Part shown: positions 33,618 to 42,207 of the stretch, piece by piece
Numbering within the stretch: position 1 is the first letter of the stretch
How the letters are laid out: every line of letters starts with the position of its first letter
NCBI GenBank assembly: GCA_964202965.1
Contig: CAXNKG010000017.1
Location: forward strand, 1 to 56,726
Source of the DNA: CAXNKG01 sp964202965
GTDB lineage: Bacteria > Acidobacteriota > Vicinamibacteria > Vicinamibacterales > UBA2999
Direction of reading: 5' to 3'
DNA length: 56,726 nucleotides
Translations under genes and position numbers: made by a program
Notes under the pieces: generated by a model
What the model was told of the DNA's origin: nothing
Databases searched by the model: none
The model's input: only the letters and a program-made list of their open reading frames with translations

Positions 33618-33962
33618 ATGACTGACTGCCTGTTCTGCAAGCTTGCCGCGGGACAGATCCCCGCGACGATCCTGTTTCAGGACGACACGCTGGCGGTGTT
33701 CGCCGACATCAACCCGCAGGCGCCGCTCCATCTGCTCATCATTCCGAAAAAGCACATCGCTTCGCTGAACGACCTGTCGGCCGCCGATGACGCGCTCGTG
33801 GGAGAGATGGTTCGCCGCGCGGCAGCGATTGCGACGGAACACGGCTACGATGAGCGCGGCTATCGGACCGTCTTCAACACGAATCGGGACGCGGGCCAGA
33901 CGGTCTTCCACATCCACCTGCACCTGCTGGCCGGCCGTCCGCTCGCCTGGCCGCCCGGCTGA
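33618..33962 (+). CDS. HIT-family nucleotide hydrolase/transferase
   Basis: The protein has 114 residues, the length of HINT-type HIT proteins, which hydrolyse purine nucleoside phosphoramidates. It has CLFCKLAAGQIPA (N-terminal zinc-type Cys pair), HLLIIPKKHIASLNDL, and the catalytic triad motif TVFHIHLHLLAGRP. It lies 17 bp after prmC and converges with an M16 gene one base after its stop. Confidence 0.92.
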   Translation: MTDCLFCKLAAGQIPATILFQDDTLAVFADINPQAPLHLLIIPKKHIASLNDLSAADDALVGEMVRRAAAIATEHGYDERGYRTVFNTNRDAGQTVFHIHLHLLAGRPLAWPPG

Positions 33963-33963
33963 C

Positions 33964-35235
33964 CTACGCGGGATACGGTCCCGCAATCACGACCGTCGCT
34001 CGCTCGGGTTCGAGGGTGCGGCGCGCCGCCTCATGGACCGCGTCGCGCGTGACGGCGTGCAGCAGGCCAGGGACGCGCAGGTCGTAGTCGGTCCCGAGGC
34101 CAAAGAACTCCGCGGTCTGCAGGAAGTTGGCGATGCCGATGTTGGTCTCCAGCGTCCGCGGCATCGACCAGATCAGATACTGCCGAGACTCGGTGATCTC
34201 GCGTTCGGTCGGCCCGTCCGCGCGCAGCGTCCGCAGCTCTTCATCGATGGACGCCACCGCGCGGTCGACATTCGCAGGGCTGACGCCGGCGCACACCATC
34301 AGGGGGCCGGGAATCACATTCGCATCGAGCGCGCTGTACACGTAGTACGCCATCCCCTGGCGTTCGCGAATGCTGTCACCAAGACGTCCACCAATCGCGT
34401 ACTGACCCAGGATGTTGTTCATCAGCCAGTACGCGTCATACGCGGGATCGGATCGGCGGATGCTCGTGAATCCGTACGCAATATCGGCCTGAGCCTTGTT
34501 CATCATCGGGATGGCGCGAACCCGGCGCCCGGACGCGGTCACGCCGTCGCCCAGCTCGATCGGCGGCGGCGCGGCTCCGCGCCAGCCGTCGAACACCTGG
34601 GCGGCGGCATCAATCGCGTCCTGCGGATCGACGTCTCCGACCATCACCAGGGACATCGCGCCCGGGCGCACGCGCTCCCCGTGAAACCGGCGGAGGGCGC
34701 CGGCCTCGATCGCCTCGACGCTCGCCACGCTCCCCTTGGGTCTCCGGCCGTAGCCGTGACTCGCGCCATACAGATCCGCGAGCACGCCTTCCGACGCCAT
34801 GACCGCCGGATTGTCCTCGTCCTGACGGATGACGGTGATGACTTCTCCGCGCTTGGTGGCGACCTCCTCATCCGGAAACACCGGGTGCATGACGATGTCG
34901 GCCATGAGGTTGAGCACGTCGTGCAGATCCTCGACGAGGCAGGTACACACGAGCGAGAACACATGCCGGTTGATCTTGGCCCCCAGCGACACGCCGCGCC
35001 GATCGAGTTCCTCGGCGATGATGCCGGCCGGCCGCGTGGCCGTGCCTCGATCGATCGTGCGGGACACGAAGTGCGCGAGGCCGGCGAGCGCCGGAGGGTC
35101 GTACACGGATCCCGCGAGAAATCCGGCGTGAATCGTCACCGCCGGTGTCGTTGGGGAACGTTTCGCGGTCACGACCGCGCCATTCTCCAGAACGGCGCGA
35201 ACCGGCGCGAGGCCGCGGGACATGGCCGTCGTCAT
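33964..35235 (-). CDS. M16 peptidase subunit, zinc site degenerate
   Basis: The protein has 423 residues with the M16 fold. The position of HxxEH reads HFVSR in GLAHFVSRTIDRG, so zinc binding is lost. The second-domain landmarks are present (ILGQYAIGGRLGDSIRERQG and AYYVYSALDANV). It is the partner of the zinc-containing gene immediately upstream (4-bp overlap) and mirrors the arrangement at 6160-8849. Confidence 0.87.
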   Translation of the reverse strand: MTTAMSRGLAPVRAVLENGAVVTAKRSPTTPAVTIHAGFLAGSVYDPPALAGLAHFVSRTIDRGTATRPAGIIAEELDRRGVSLGAKINRHVFSLVCTCLVEDLHDVLNLMADIVMHPVFPDEEVATKRGEVITVIRQDEDNPAVMASEGVLADLYGASHGYGRRPKGSVASVEAIEAGALRRFHGERVRPGAMSLVMVGDVDPQDAIDAAAQVFDGWRGAAPPPIELGDGVTASGRRVRAIPMMNKAQADIAYGFTSIRRSDPAYDAYWLMNNILGQYAIGGRLGDSIRERQGMAYYVYSALDANVIPGPLMVCAGVSPANVDRAVASIDEELRTLRADGPTEREITESRQYLIWSMPRTLETNIGIANFLQTAEFFGLGTDYDLRVPGLLHAVTRDAVHEAARRTLEPERATVVIAGPYPA

Positions 35236-36503
35236 TGAGGCTGTAACCAGCCGACGGTCCGATTCGTCGCGCTCAGCCGCTTCGCGGCAACACGGGCGAC
35301 CTGCTCCACGGTCACCGCCGCAATCCGGGACTCGAGGGAGGCCACGGTTCGCCAGGTGTCGACCATGTCGAAGTAGCCGAGCTGATGCGCGATGTTCGTG
35401 ATGCTGTCATTTTCAAAGACCAGGCGCGCGCGCAGCTGGTGAATGGCCTTCCTCAGTTCCGCATCGGTGATGCCTGCGATGCGAACGCCCTCGATCGCCG
35501 CCAGCGCCGCCTCTTCCAGCCGCACGAGCGGCGTTCCGGAGGCCGCCGTCACGGAGACCGTGTAGAGAAACGGGTCGGCGGTCGGGACGAGTCCGCCGCC
35601 AACGGCCGAGGCGAGGCCGGCATCGACGAGGGCACGATAGAGCCGCGCGCTGCGCTGTGGCGGAGGCGTGCGAAAGCTCGCCCACAGGTTGACGCCCTTC
35701 GCCCCGGTCAGCACCGCGTCGAGCACGAGCATCGGAAAGAACTCGGCGTCTGCCGCTGCAGGCGCGTGGTACCCGATCTTCAGATAGGCCGTCGTCCCTT
35801 CGCGCGAGAGGACGACCCGGCGCTCGCCGATCTGCTCCGGCTCCGCGGTGAGCGTCCGCTTCGTCACGTCGCCTGGCTTGATCGCGCCGAAGTGGCGTTT
35901 CACGGCGGCAATCGCCTCACGCGTGTCGACATCGCCCGCGACGACCAGCGTGGCGTTGTTGGGGACGTAATGGCGGCGGTAGTACCCGTACAAATCGTCC
36001 CGCGTCATCGTCTGCACATCGGAGAGCCAGCCAATGGTGGGATGCCGGTACGGATGCGCCGTGAACGCGGCCGCCGTCAGTTCCTGGTCGAGCAGCGTGT
36101 CCGGATCGTTCTCTCCACCCTGCAGCTCCGAGATGATGACGGTCCGTTCGGACTCGCAGTCCACCGGGTCGTACAGGCAGCTGGCCATGCGCTCGGACTC
36201 GATGAAGAGCATCCGATCGAGCGCGTCACGCGTCGCCGTCTCCGTGTACGTCGTCTCATCGATCCAGGTATAGCCGTTCCAGTATCCGCCGAACTGCTCG
36301 ATGATGCCTTTGACCTTGTCTCGTGGAATGTTGGTCGTCCCTTTGAAGTTCATGTGCTCGACCCAGTGCGAGACGCCCGTCAGCCCGGCCGGCTCGTCGC
36401 GCGATCCGACGCGATACCAGCACCACACCGACGCCAGCGGCGCCGTGTGGAGTTCCTGTACGAGCACGCGCAAGCCGTTGTCGAGGAACACCTCTTCGAC
36501 CAT
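35232..36503 (-). CDS. M16 zinc metallopeptidase, catalytic subunit
   Basis: From the ATG at 36503 (MVEEVFLDNGLRVLVQEL) the protein has 423 residues. The zinc motif is HWVEH in GVSHWVEHMNFKG, and the distal Glu is in VIISELQGGENDPD. The second domain carries a Gly-rich WASFRTPPPQRSARLYRAL stretch. Upstream in-frame sequence comes from a repeat element and is not protein-like. Its divergent neighbour is ileS, with the heptamer element at 36525-36624 between them. Substrate unknown. Confidence 0.9.
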   Translation of the reverse strand: MVEEVFLDNGLRVLVQELHTAPLASVWCWYRVGSRDEPAGLTGVSHWVEHMNFKGTTNIPRDKVKGIIEQFGGYWNGYTWIDETTYTETATRDALDRMLFIESERMASCLYDPVDCESERTVIISELQGGENDPDTLLDQELTAAAFTAHPYRHPTIGWLSDVQTMTRDDLYGYYRRHYVPNNATLVVAGDVDTREAIAAVKRHFGAIKPGDVTKRTLTAEPEQIGERRVVLSREGTTAYLKIGYHAPAAADAEFFPMLVLDAVLTGAKGVNLWASFRTPPPQRSARLYRALVDAGLASAVGGGLVPTADPFLYTVSVTAASGTPLVRLEEAALAAIEGVRIAGITDAELRKAIHQLRARLVFENDSITNIAHQLGYFDMVDTWRTVASLESRIAAVTVEQVARVAAKRLSATNRTVGWLQPQ

Positions 36504-36524
36504 CCCCGCATTATAAAATCGGGA

Positions 36525-36624
36525 AGTAGGCTGTAGGCGGTAGGCTGTAGGCAGTTTTCGGAGAGCTTCCGGCGGCACGGCCCACTGCCTACTGCCCACT
36601 GCTGCCTACTGCCTGCTGCCTACT
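36525..36624. repeat. heptamer repeat element between the M16 gene and ileS
   Basis: The left arm is four tandem 7-bp units, GTAGGCT, GTAGGCG, GTAGGCT, GTAGGCA. The right arm (about 36582-36624) carries complementary CTGCCTA-, CTGCCCA- and CTGCCTG-type units. AGTAGGC and GCCTACT at the extremities are reverse complements, so the two arms could form an imperfect hairpin. The right end is 3 bp from the ileS ATG, leaving no room for a ribosome-binding site. The unit differs from that of the element at 26413. Confidence 0.8.
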
Positions 36625-36627
36625 TTT

Positions 36628-39414
36628 ATGCCCGACTGGAAGGACACGGTTAATCTCCCTCGCACCGGCTTTCCCATGAAAGCCAACCTTCAGACGGCCG
36701 AACCCGAGTGGCTCGCGCGCTGGAAGGCGGCGGACCTGTACGGCGAGATTCGCCGCCGGCGCGCCGGACGGCCGAAGTTCGTCCTGCACGACGGTCCACC
36801 GTACGCCAACGGCAACATCCATATCGGTCATGCCCTCAACAAGATCCTCAAGGACTTCATCGTCCGCTCGAAGACGATGGCGGGGTTTGACGCGCCGTAT
36901 GTACCCGGATGGGACTGCCACGGCCTGCCGATCGAGCTGAAGGTCGATCGCGAGCTGGGTCCGAGGAAGCGCGAGATGAGCGTCGCCGACTTCCGCCGGG
37001 CGTGCCGCGAGTATGCCGCACGGTACGTCGACATCCAGCGCGAGGAATTCGAGCGGCTCGGCGTCATCGGCCTGTGGTCGAAGCCGTACCTGACGATGAA
37101 CTACCAGTACCAGGCCGCGATTGTGCGCGCCCTGGGAAAGTTCGTTGCGGATGGGATGGTCTACAAGGGCAAGAAGCCGGTGCACTGGTGCATTCATTGC
37201 CGCACCGCGCTCGCCGAGGCGGAGGTCGAGTACGAAGACCACTCGTCGCCCTCGATCTACGTCGAGTTCCCGCTGAACCCCGACAGTGCCGCCGACCTCG
37301 CCTCGCGGGTGCCGGCGCTTGGCGGGCGCGAGGTCTCCGTACTGATCTGGACGACCACGCCCTGGACGATTCCGTCGAATCTCGCGATAGCCTTTCATCC
37401 CGACTTCGACTACGCCGCGTACGACGTGGATGGCCGGACGGTGATCGTCGCGGAAGGGCTGGCGCCCTGTGTGAGCGACGCGGTCAAGCGCCCGTTTGGT
37501 GCCCCTGTCGCGCGCATGAAGGGAGCAGAGCTCGAGCATCTCCGGTTCCGGCACCCGCTCTACGATCGCGACTCGGTGGCGGTGCTGGCGGACTACGTGA
37601 CGCTCGACGCCGGCACAGGCGCGGTCCATACGGCACCGGGGCATGGCGCGGACGACTACCGGACCGGCGTCCGCTACGGCCTCGATATCTACGCGCCCAT
37701 CGGCCCCGGCGGCCACTTCCTCGAGACGGTGGAGCTGTTCGGCGGCCAGCGTGTGTGGGACGCGAATCCGAACGTCGAGCGGGCGCTGCAGGAGCGCGGA
37801 CGGCTCTGGCACCGCGAGACCTTCGCACATCAATACCCGCACTGCTGGCGCTGCCAGAATCCGGTCATCTTCCTGGCCACGTCGCAGTGGTTCATCGCGA
37901 TGGACACGGCGCGGCTGCGCGAGCAGGCGCTGACCGAGATCGAGCGCGTGCGCTGGATCCCCGGCTGGGGCCGTGAACGGATCCACAACATGATCGCGTT
38001 CCGGCCGGACTGGTGCATTTCGCGCCAGCGATCGTGGGGCGTGCCGATTACCGCGCTCAATTGCACGGCCTGCCAGACGCCGGTCCTGACTCCGGAGCTG
38101 ACCGAGCGCGCCGCCGCCGTGTTCGAACAGCACGGGGCCGACGCCTGGTACGAGCGGCCGATCGACGAGTTCACGCCTCCTGGGCTCGCCTGCCCCTCAT
38201 GTGGCGGACGGGAGTTCGAACGGGACCGCAACATCCTCGACGTCTGGTTCGATTCGGGCTCGAGCCATGAGGCGGTCCTGCCGTTCTGGCCCGAGCTGAC
38301 GTGGCCGGCGGACATGTATCTGGAGGGCAGCGACCAGCACCGCGGCTGGTTCCACAGCTCGCTCCTGATTGGCCTCGGTACACGCGGCAAGGCGCCGTTC
38401 CGGCAGGTGTTGACGCACGGCTTCGTGGTCGACGAGCACGGACGCAAGATGTCCAAGTCGCTCGGAAATACCGTCGCGCCTCAGGAGGTCATCACGCAGA
38501 GCGGCGCCGAGATCCTGCGTCTATGGGTGGCGATGGTCGACTACGGCGAGGAAGTCCGCCTCGGCAAGGAGATCCTCTCGCGGGTCGTCGAGGCGTACCG
38601 CAAGTGGCGGAATACGTGCCGGATTCTCGTAGCCAATCTGTACGACCTCGATCCCGCGATGGATCTCACCCCGTACGAAGCACTCGAACCCGTCGATCGC
38701 TACGCGCTCGCGCGCTACGCCGATGCGGCGCAGCGGATCGTCCGCGCGTATGAGGCGTACGACTTCCCTGGCGTGTTTCAGGCGCTCAATGCACTGGTTA
38801 CGGCCGACCTGAGCGCGTTCTACATCGACATCACCAAGGATCGGATGTACACGCTTGGCGCCGCGTCGGACAGCCGGCGCTCCGCGCAGACGGCGATGTA
38901 CCTGATCGCGGATGGCCTGGCGCGGCTGCTGGCGCCGATCCTGCCGATGACCGCGGACGAGCTGTGGAAGCACATCCCTGGCCGGGGCGCCGAGTCCGTC
39001 CACGTGGAGGAGTTCCCGGATGTCCGGCGGTTCCTCGATCCTGCGCTGATGACCGAGTGGGATCAATTACTGGTGGTCCGAGACCAGGTCAATGCCGCTC
39101 TGGAGCAGCGGCGCAAGGACAAGGTGATCGGCAATTCGCTCAGCGCCCATGTCACGGTCACCGCGACGGGACCCGTGGGGGACCTGCTTGAACGCTATCG
39201 TGATCAGCTGCCGATGCTGTTCATCGTCTCCGACCTGGATCTGCGCGTCGGCGCGCCCGGGGAGGCCGGCGCGGTGACGGTGCTCGTCGGCAAGGCGCGC
39301 GGGACGAAGTGCGAACGATGCTGGCGATACGTGCCGACGGTTCGCACCGAACCGGACTGGGCGGGAATCTGCGATCGGTGCGTCGCAGCGCTCGCGGAAC
39401 CGGTCAACCGTTGA
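36628..39414 (+). CDS. ileS: isoleucyl-tRNA synthetase
   Basis: Charges tRNA-Ile. The protein has 928 residues, typical of the bacterial type. HIGH is at residues 65-68 (NGNIHIGHALNK), KMSKS is near residue 608 (GRKMSKSLGNTVAP), and the C-terminal zinc knuckle has CERCWRY and CDRC. Editing-domain sequences lie between. The ATG is immediately preceded by the repeat element with no recognisable ribosome-binding site. lspA begins in the stop codon (TGATG). Confidence 0.97.
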   Translation: MPDWKDTVNLPRTGFPMKANLQTAEPEWLARWKAADLYGEIRRRRAGRPKFVLHDGPPYANGNIHIGHALNKILKDFIVRSKTMAGFDAPYVPGWDCHGLPIELKVDRELGPRKREMSVADFRRACREYAARYVDIQREEFERLGVIGLWSKPYLTMNYQYQAAIVRALGKFVADGMVYKGKKPVHWCIHCRTALAEAEVEYEDHSSPSIYVEFPLNPDSAADLASRVPALGGREVSVLIWTTTPWTIPSNLAIAFHPDFDYAAYDVDGRTVIVAEGLAPCVSDAVKRPFGAPVARMKGAELEHLRFRHPLYDRDSVAVLADYVTLDAGTGAVHTAPGHGADDYRTGVRYGLDIYAPIGPGGHFLETVELFGGQRVWDANPNVERALQERGRLWHRETFAHQYPHCWRCQNPVIFLATSQWFIAMDTARLREQALTEIERVRWIPGWGRERIHNMIAFRPDWCISRQRSWGVPITALNCTACQTPVLTPELTERAAAVFEQHGADAWYERPIDEFTPPGLACPSCGGREFERDRNILDVWFDSGSSHEAVLPFWPELTWPADMYLEGSDQHRGWFHSSLLIGLGTRGKAPFRQVLTHGFVVDEHGRKMSKSLGNTVAPQEVITQSGAEILRLWVAMVDYGEEVRLGKEILSRVVEAYRKWRNTCRILVANLYDLDPAMDLTPYEALEPVDRYALARYADAAQRIVRAYEAYDFPGVFQALNALVTADLSAFYIDITKDRMYTLGAASDSRRSAQTAMYLIADGLARLLAPILPMTADELWKHIPGRGAESVHVEEFPDVRRFLDPALMTEWDQLLVVRDQVNAALEQRRKDKVIGNSLSAHVTVTATGPVGDLLERYRDQLPMLFIVSDLDLRVGAPGEAGAVTVLVGKARGTKCERCWRYVPTVRTEPDWAGICDRCVAALAEPVNR

Positions 39415-39917
39415 TGGGCGTCATCGGCGGCTTCAGGCTGGAACTGTCGCTCGCGGCGCTGGTGGTCCTGGTCGATCAGGCTGTCAAGGTGCTGGTGCGA
39501 TCGAGTTTCGGCCTGCACGACAGCGTCGAGGTCATCCCGGGCTTCTTCAGCCTGACACGCGTCCACAACTTCGGCGCGGCGTTCGGACTGATGAACGCGG
39601 CCACCTTTCCGTTCAAGACGGCCGTCCTGTCGGCCGTCGCGGCCATCGCGCTGTCGTCCCTGGCCTGGTATGGCGCCTCGCTTCCGGCCGACCAGCGCCT
39701 GTCGCGACTCGGACTGGCCCTCGTGGTGGGAGGGGCCGCCGGTAACCTCATCGATCGGATCGCTGACGGATACGTCCTGGATTTCTTCGACGTCTACTGG
39801 AACGGCTGGCACTTCTGGGCGTTCAACGTGGCTGACGCGGCCATTACGGTCGGCGTCTCGCTTATGATTCTCGATCTCCTTCAGATAGGACGACGCCGTG
39901 TATCCAGAGCTGTTTAG
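39414..39917 (+). CDS. lspA: signal peptidase II (lipoprotein)
   Basis: Cleaves the signal peptide of diacylglyceryl-modified prolipoproteins. The 167-residue protein has four membrane segments. The catalytic aspartates are Asp123 in VLDFFDVYWNGWHF and Asp141 in FNVADAAITVG, and VHNFGAAFGL is the family signature. Start and stop overlap with ileS by one base, and with lgt by 20 bp. With lgt it is the pair of lipoprotein-maturation genes. Confidence 0.95.
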   Translation: MGVIGGFRLELSLAALVVLVDQAVKVLVRSSFGLHDSVEVIPGFFSLTRVHNFGAAFGLMNAATFPFKTAVLSAVAAIALSSLAWYGASLPADQRLSRLGLALVVGGAAGNLIDRIADGYVLDFFDVYWNGWHFWAFNVADAAITVGVSLMILDLLQIGRRRVSRAV

Positions 39918-40710
39918 TATCGGACCGGTCACCATCTATTCGTACGGCGTGCTGCTGGCCGCCTCCTACCTCCTCGGCCTGTGGCTCGCCATGCGCCGCG
40001 CCAGGCGATGGGGGCTCGATCCGAACCGCGTCCTCGACCTCGGCATCTACATCATCATTGCGGCGCTGGTCGGCGCGAAGCTGCTGCTCCTCGTCGTCGA
40101 CTTCGATCAGTTCAGCCGGTCAACGGCGGATCTGCTGTCGCTGGCGCGATCGGGCGGCGTGTTTTACGGCGGCCTGATCCTCGCCGTGGCGGTGGGGTTC
40201 TGGTACGTCGGGCGGCATCGGCTCCCCTTCTGGACGACCTGCGATGTCTTTGCGCCGGGCATCGCGCTCGGCCACGTGACGGGGCGCCTCGGCTGCATGG
40301 CGGCGGGCTGCTGCTACGGAAGGCCAACCGACGTGCCGTGGGCGGTCATCTTCACCAATCCTCTTGCCGCGGCGAACGTCGGCACGCCGCTCGGCATCCC
40401 GCTCCACCCGACACAGCTGTACGAGGCGGGAGCGGAGCTGCTCATCCTGGTGCTACTGCTCGGCACCGAGCGGCGCGGGCGCCGCTTTGCGGGGCGGACG
40501 TTCTGGGCCTATATGTTCCTGTACGCCGTGTCGCGCTTCATCGTCGAGATGTACCGCGGCGATCCGCGGGGGGAGATCCTGGGCTTGTCGACCTCGCAGT
40601 TCATCTCGCTGATCCTCGGGCCGCTGAGTCTGGTGATGCTGGTCTGGCTGTCGCGCCACTCGCCCGACACGCCGGAACAGATGGAACGCGGCCGTCCGCG
40701 GGCGGCGTAA
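39898..40710 (+). CDS. lgt: prolipoprotein diacylglyceryl transferase
   Basis: Adds a diacylglyceryl group to the lipobox Cys, the step before LspA. The 270-residue protein has seven membrane segments and the signature GHVTGRLGCMAAGCCYGRPT, with the neighbouring HPTQLYEAGAELL. The GTG at 39898 lies in the end of lspA, so the order of genes is inverted relative to the pathway. rluD follows with a 2-bp gap. Confidence 0.95.
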   Translation: MYPELFSIGPVTIYSYGVLLAASYLLGLWLAMRRARRWGLDPNRVLDLGIYIIIAALVGAKLLLLVVDFDQFSRSTADLLSLARSGGVFYGGLILAVAVGFWYVGRHRLPFWTTCDVFAPGIALGHVTGRLGCMAAGCCYGRPTDVPWAVIFTNPLAAANVGTPLGIPLHPTQLYEAGAELLILVLLLGTERRGRRFAGRTFWAYMFLYAVSRFIVEMYRGDPRGEILGLSTSQFISLILGPLSLVMLVWLSRHSPDTPEQMERGRPRAA

Positions 40711-40712
40711 AT

Positions 40713-41675
40713 GTGGCTATCGAACTCGTCGTCCCGTCCGACGCCGACAGCCAGCGGCTCGATCGGTTCCTGGTGTCCGTTCTCGAACGATCGCGATCGC
40801 AGATCCAGCAGCTGATCACCGACGGCCGTGTCGCCGTTCAGCGGGGGCAGAAGGCGGCCGCCGCGATCACCCGCACCAATTACGCCGTGCGCCCAGACGA
40901 TCGCGTTTCGGTCGATCTTCCCGAGCCCACACCGTCTGACGTCGTCCCCGAGGCGCTGCCCGTCGGCATCCTGTATCAGGACCTCGATCTGGCGGTCATC
41001 AACAAGCCGGCCGGCATGGTGGTGCATCCAGGCGCGGGACATGCGTCGGGGACGCTGGTCAACGCACTCCTGCATCACATCACCGACCTGAGCGGCATCG
41101 GCGGCCACCTGCGCCCGGGCATCGTCCATCGGCTGGATCGCGGCACGTCCGGCGTGATGGTGATCGCGAAGACCGACGCGGCGCACGTGGAGCTCTCGCG
41201 GCAGTTTCACGACCGCGAAGTCGAAAAGGAGTATGTGGCGCTTGTCTGGGGCGTGGTCCAGGCGGGCCGGCGGATCGACGCCGCCATCGGGCGCGACCCG
41301 GTTCACAGGCAGAAGATGTCGGCGCGAGCCCGCCACGCGCGTGAAGCGGTGACGCGGATCACCCGGGCGCATCACCTGAACGGCGTCACGCTCTGCCAGG
41401 TCGCCATCCACACCGGGCGTACGCATCAGATCCGCGTCCACCTGAGTGCCATCGGCCATCCCATCGTCGGTGATTCGGTGTACGGCGGACTCCGCCGGCG
41501 GATTCCGGGCGACCTGCGCGCGCTGCAGCGGCTTGAGCGGCCGTTCCTCCATGCGGAGAGACTGGTGTTCTCGCACCCCGGCGACGGGCGCCGGATGGAG
41601 TTCATCGCGCCGATGCCCGCCGATCTCATGAACATCCTGGAGGAGCTACCCGGCTGGAAAGACGATGACGACTAA
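40713..41675 (+). CDS. rluD: RluD-type 23S rRNA pseudouridine synthase
   Basis: From the GTG at 40713 (VAIELVVPSDADSQRLDRFL) the protein has 320 residues. An S4-like domain (SRSQIQQLITDGRVAV) precedes the catalytic core with the conserved HRLDRGTSGVMVIAKT, whose Asp is the nucleophile, and HTGRTHQIRVHLSAIGHPI. RluD makes the pseudouridines of helix 69; RluC/RluA-type substrates cannot be excluded. The frame upstream is a shadow of lgt. It overlaps the NUDIX gene by 11 bp. Confidence 0.93.
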   Translation: MAIELVVPSDADSQRLDRFLVSVLERSRSQIQQLITDGRVAVQRGQKAAAAITRTNYAVRPDDRVSVDLPEPTPSDVVPEALPVGILYQDLDLAVINKPAGMVVHPGAGHASGTLVNALLHHITDLSGIGGHLRPGIVHRLDRGTSGVMVIAKTDAAHVELSRQFHDREVEKEYVALVWGVVQAGRRIDAAIGRDPVHRQKMSARARHAREAVTRITRAHHLNGVTLCQVAIHTGRTHQIRVHLSAIGHPIVGDSVYGGLRRRIPGDLRALQRLERPFLHAERLVFSHPGDGRRMEFIAPMPADLMNILEELPGWKDDDD

Positions 41676-42207
41676 GCCGATCGTGCCGACGCAGATTCGG
41701 AAGGCGTTCCAGGGCCGAATCTTCACCGTGAGCATTGAATCGATCACGTTGCCTCGCGGCCATCGCCTCGACGCGGAGATCGTCCGGCATCCCGGGTCGG
41801 TCGTCCTGATCCCGGTCACCGGCAGCGGAGAGATCGTTCTGGTCCGCCAGTATCGCCATGCGATTGGACGATGGGTGTGGGAGCTCCCGGCCGGCAGCCT
41901 GAAGCCAGGCGAAGATCCCGCGGCCGCCGCGGCCAGGGAATGTCAGGAGGAAATCGGTTTGATTCCGGCGTCGGTTCAGCCGCTCGCCAGCGTGTTTCCC
42001 ACGCCTGGTTACTGCGACGAGGAAATGCACTTCTTCCGCGCGACCGGGCTCCGGGCCCCGGGCGCGGCCGATGCGGCCGCGGAGCAGGACGAGGATGAAG
42101 ATATTGAGGCGCAGCCGTTTTCCGTCGAGGCGATCCGGACGATGATCACGTCTGGGGCGATCATTGACATGAAGACGGTCGCCGGGCTGACGCTTATTGC
42201 ACTCTAG
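41665..42207 (+). CDS. NUDIX hydrolase, ADP-ribose pyrophosphatase-like
   Basis: The protein has 180 residues. The NUDIX box reads GSLKPGEDPAAAAARECQ followed by EEIGL, matching GX5EX7REUXEEXGU. The preceding VVLIPVTGSGEIVLVRQYRHAIGRWVWELPAG stretch is typical of the ADP-ribose/nucleoside diphosphate sugar branch. It ends in an acidic insert (EQDEDEDIEAQPF). It is last in the ileS operon and overlaps lon (opposite strand) by 14 bp. Confidence 0.9.
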   Translation: MTTKPIVPTQIRKAFQGRIFTVSIESITLPRGHRLDAEIVRHPGSVVLIPVTGSGEIVLVRQYRHAIGRWVWELPAGSLKPGEDPAAAAARECQEEIGLIPASVQPLASVFPTPGYCDEEMHFFRATGLRAPGAADAAAEQDEDEDIEAQPFSVEAIRTMITSGAIIDMKTVAGLTLIAL

